Positions 62,956-64,000 of a DNA stretch of 64,000 bases are shown piece after piece (position 1 is the first letter of the stretch; the number at the start of each line of letters is the position of its first letter). A model generated the notes under the pieces. It was not told where the DNA came from and made no database searches. It saw only the letters and a list, made by a program, of their open reading frames with translations. A program made the translations under genes and the position numbers. Origin of the DNA: Anaerococcus mediterraneensis (GTDB taxonomy: Bacteria; Bacillota; Clostridia; Tissierellales; Peptoniphilaceae); assembly GCF_900128415.1 (NCBI RefSeq), contig NZ_LT635772.1:558001-622000 (forward strand), read 5' to 3'.

Positions 62956-64000
62956 ATGACACACAAAAAAAATATCAGCAAAGAAAACTTTATTTTTATC
63001 ATAATATTTTTCGGCATCTTTGGAACCATTGGCTCTATAATGGGACCTACAAATATGCTTTCGACAATAATGAATACAGCCTACAAGCTCTTGGTAGATA
63101 CCTGTCTTTATATAATGGCTATTTCAATTTTGACTGGGGCCTTATCATCACTTTTTTCTGAGTTTGGATTTATAGCCTTGGTTGACCTAGTTCTATCAAA
63201 GCTAATGAAGCCTTTGTACAAACTACCAGGGGCAAGTTCTCTTGGGATTTTAAACTGCTACTTATCAGACAATCCTGCAATTTTGACCCTTGCAAATGAG
63301 GATAATTTCAAAAAGTATTTCAAAAAATACCAATTGCCAGCCCTTACAAACCTGGGCACATCCTTTGGCATGGGACTTATAGTCACAACTACAATGATGA
63401 GCTTACCAATAGATGGAGCCATAAAGGCAAGCTTTATCGGCAACATCGGCGCCTTTATAGGGTCTATTTTTTCTGTAAGGATAATGATGATTTTCACCCA
63501 AAGATACTATGGCAAAGACGAATGGGTTTATGTAAAATCTGCAGGAAGTATCCCCCAAGGCAGCAGGGAGATAAGACCAGGTTCTAGCGGGTCTAGGGCC
63601 ATATCAGCCATCCTTGAGGGAGGAAAGTCCGGTATAGATATGGGCTTTGCCATCATGCCAGGAGTTTTGACTATCTGTACACTTGTTATGGTTTTGACAG
63701 ACCCAATGCCAGCTGGTGGCTACACTGGAGCTATTGGTGAAGGCGTTGCCTTTTTGCCATTTTTAGGAGAAAAACTATCCTTTATCCTAAATCCTATTTT
63801 TGGTTTTACAAATTCAGCTGCCATAGCAGTACCAATCACCGCCCTAGGATCAGCAGGAGCGGCTGTGGGCATGGCCAAGGACTTGGCAGTACAAAGCCTG
63901 GTTGGTCCATCAGACATAGCAGTTTTTACAGCCATGTGTATGTGCTGGTCAGGATATCTTTCAACCCACATAGCAATGATGGACGCCCTTGATACCAAGG
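62956..64000 (+). CDS. CD0519/CD1768-type polytopic membrane protein, 3' end beyond the window
   Basis: 348 codons are visible from the ATG at 62956 and the frame is open at the edge. About eight hydrophobic segments are seen (FIFIIIFFGIFGTIGSIMG, LYIMAISILTGALSSLFSEF and others), with ASSLGILNCYLSDNPAILTL, TSFGMGLIVTTTMMSL, YTGAIGEGVAFLPFLGE and FGFTNSAAIAVPITALGSAG. The pattern matches the clostridial CD0519/CD1768 family of nucleoside-recognition-like membrane proteins; substrate unknown. Its place after the ornithine genes might mean a related transport role, but a terminator separates them. Confidence 0.72.
   Translation, partial: MTHKKNISKENFIFIIIFFGIFGTIGSIMGPTNMLSTIMNTAYKLLVDTCLYIMAISILTGALSSLFSEFGFIALVDLVLSKLMKPLYKLPGASSLGILNCYLSDNPAILTLANEDNFKKYFKKYQLPALTNLGTSFGMGLIVTTTMMSLPIDGAIKASFIGNIGAFIGSIFSVRIMMIFTQRYYGKDEWVYVKSAGSIPQGSREIRPGSSGSRAISAILEGGKSGIDMGFAIMPGVLTICTLVMVLTDPMPAGGYTGAIGEGVAFLPFLGEKLSFILNPIFGFTNSAAIAVPITALGSAGAAVGMAKDLAVQSLVGPSDIAVFTAMCMCWSGYLSTHIAMMDALDTK

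Overview
The window is low-GC Firmicutes DNA. The protein repertoire (clostridial-type mnmE-mnmG-rsmG-parA-parB cluster, DUF1538/P-II pair, tandem LOR/SDH-family genes with an ornithine carbamoyltransferase) looks like an anaerobic coccus of the Peptoniphilaceae, such as an Anaerococcus or Peptoniphilus relative. That placement is inference from gene content and protein style, not from a marker gene.

Positions 1 to about 40275 are one large integrative and conjugative element (ICE) of the Tn1549/CTn type, with nearly every gene on the minus strand. In transcription order (right to left) it holds: RepA-type initiator with internal iterons, DnaC-like loader, PcfB-like protein, antirepressor, VirD4 coupling protein, a small orphan gene and a broken duplicate of the virD4 3' end, Ssb, Maff2, VirB6-like membrane protein, PrgI, VirB4, NlpC/P60 hydrolase, DUF4315, a secreted leucine-rich-repeat coiled-coil protein, DUF4366, topoisomerase III, a C5 cytosine methyltransferase, and a methylase/helicase megaprotein that runs off the left edge. 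A complete TnpV-like gene with its own Shine-Dalgarno lies in another frame inside that megaprotein gene. The relaxase and integrase of the ICE are presumably beyond position 1. The right end of the ICE interrupts a chromosomal type I methylase gene (hsdM).

Nested inside the ICE, from about 20170 to 33565, is a second element of about 13.4 kb with its own large serine recombinase, replication protein, iterons, PcfB-like protein, MobQ-type relaxase and an oriT-like region. It is an integrative and mobilizable element (IME). It splits the maff2 gene of the ICE: the first 51 codons lie at 33555-33713 and the last codons at 20103-20173. Its cargo is an LPXTG surface adhesin with its sortase, a DUF1016 nuclease-like gene, two tiny membrane proteins between 80-bp repeats, and a degenerate group II intron. 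Both elements show a recurrent layout in which a hairpin terminator sits just upstream of the next start codon, sometimes after a very short ORF, which suggests attenuation.

From about 40850 to the right edge the DNA is chromosomal and less AT-rich. It begins with a small palindromic MITE-like element, an MgtC family gene and a Na/Pi cotransporter on the minus strand. Then comes the plus-strand mnmE-mnmG-rsmG-CPBP-cinA-parA-parB-cyclodeaminase-DUF4446 cluster, carrying five parS sites, so the replication origin is probably close. It is followed by pta, a DUF1538/P-II pair, thioredoxin and a thioredoxin-reductase-like enzyme, MarR-ftsH, an ornithine block (two LOR/SDH paralogues plus ornithine carbamoyltransferase), and the start of a CD0519/CD1768-type membrane protein. 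No tRNA, rRNA or CRISPR array was seen.
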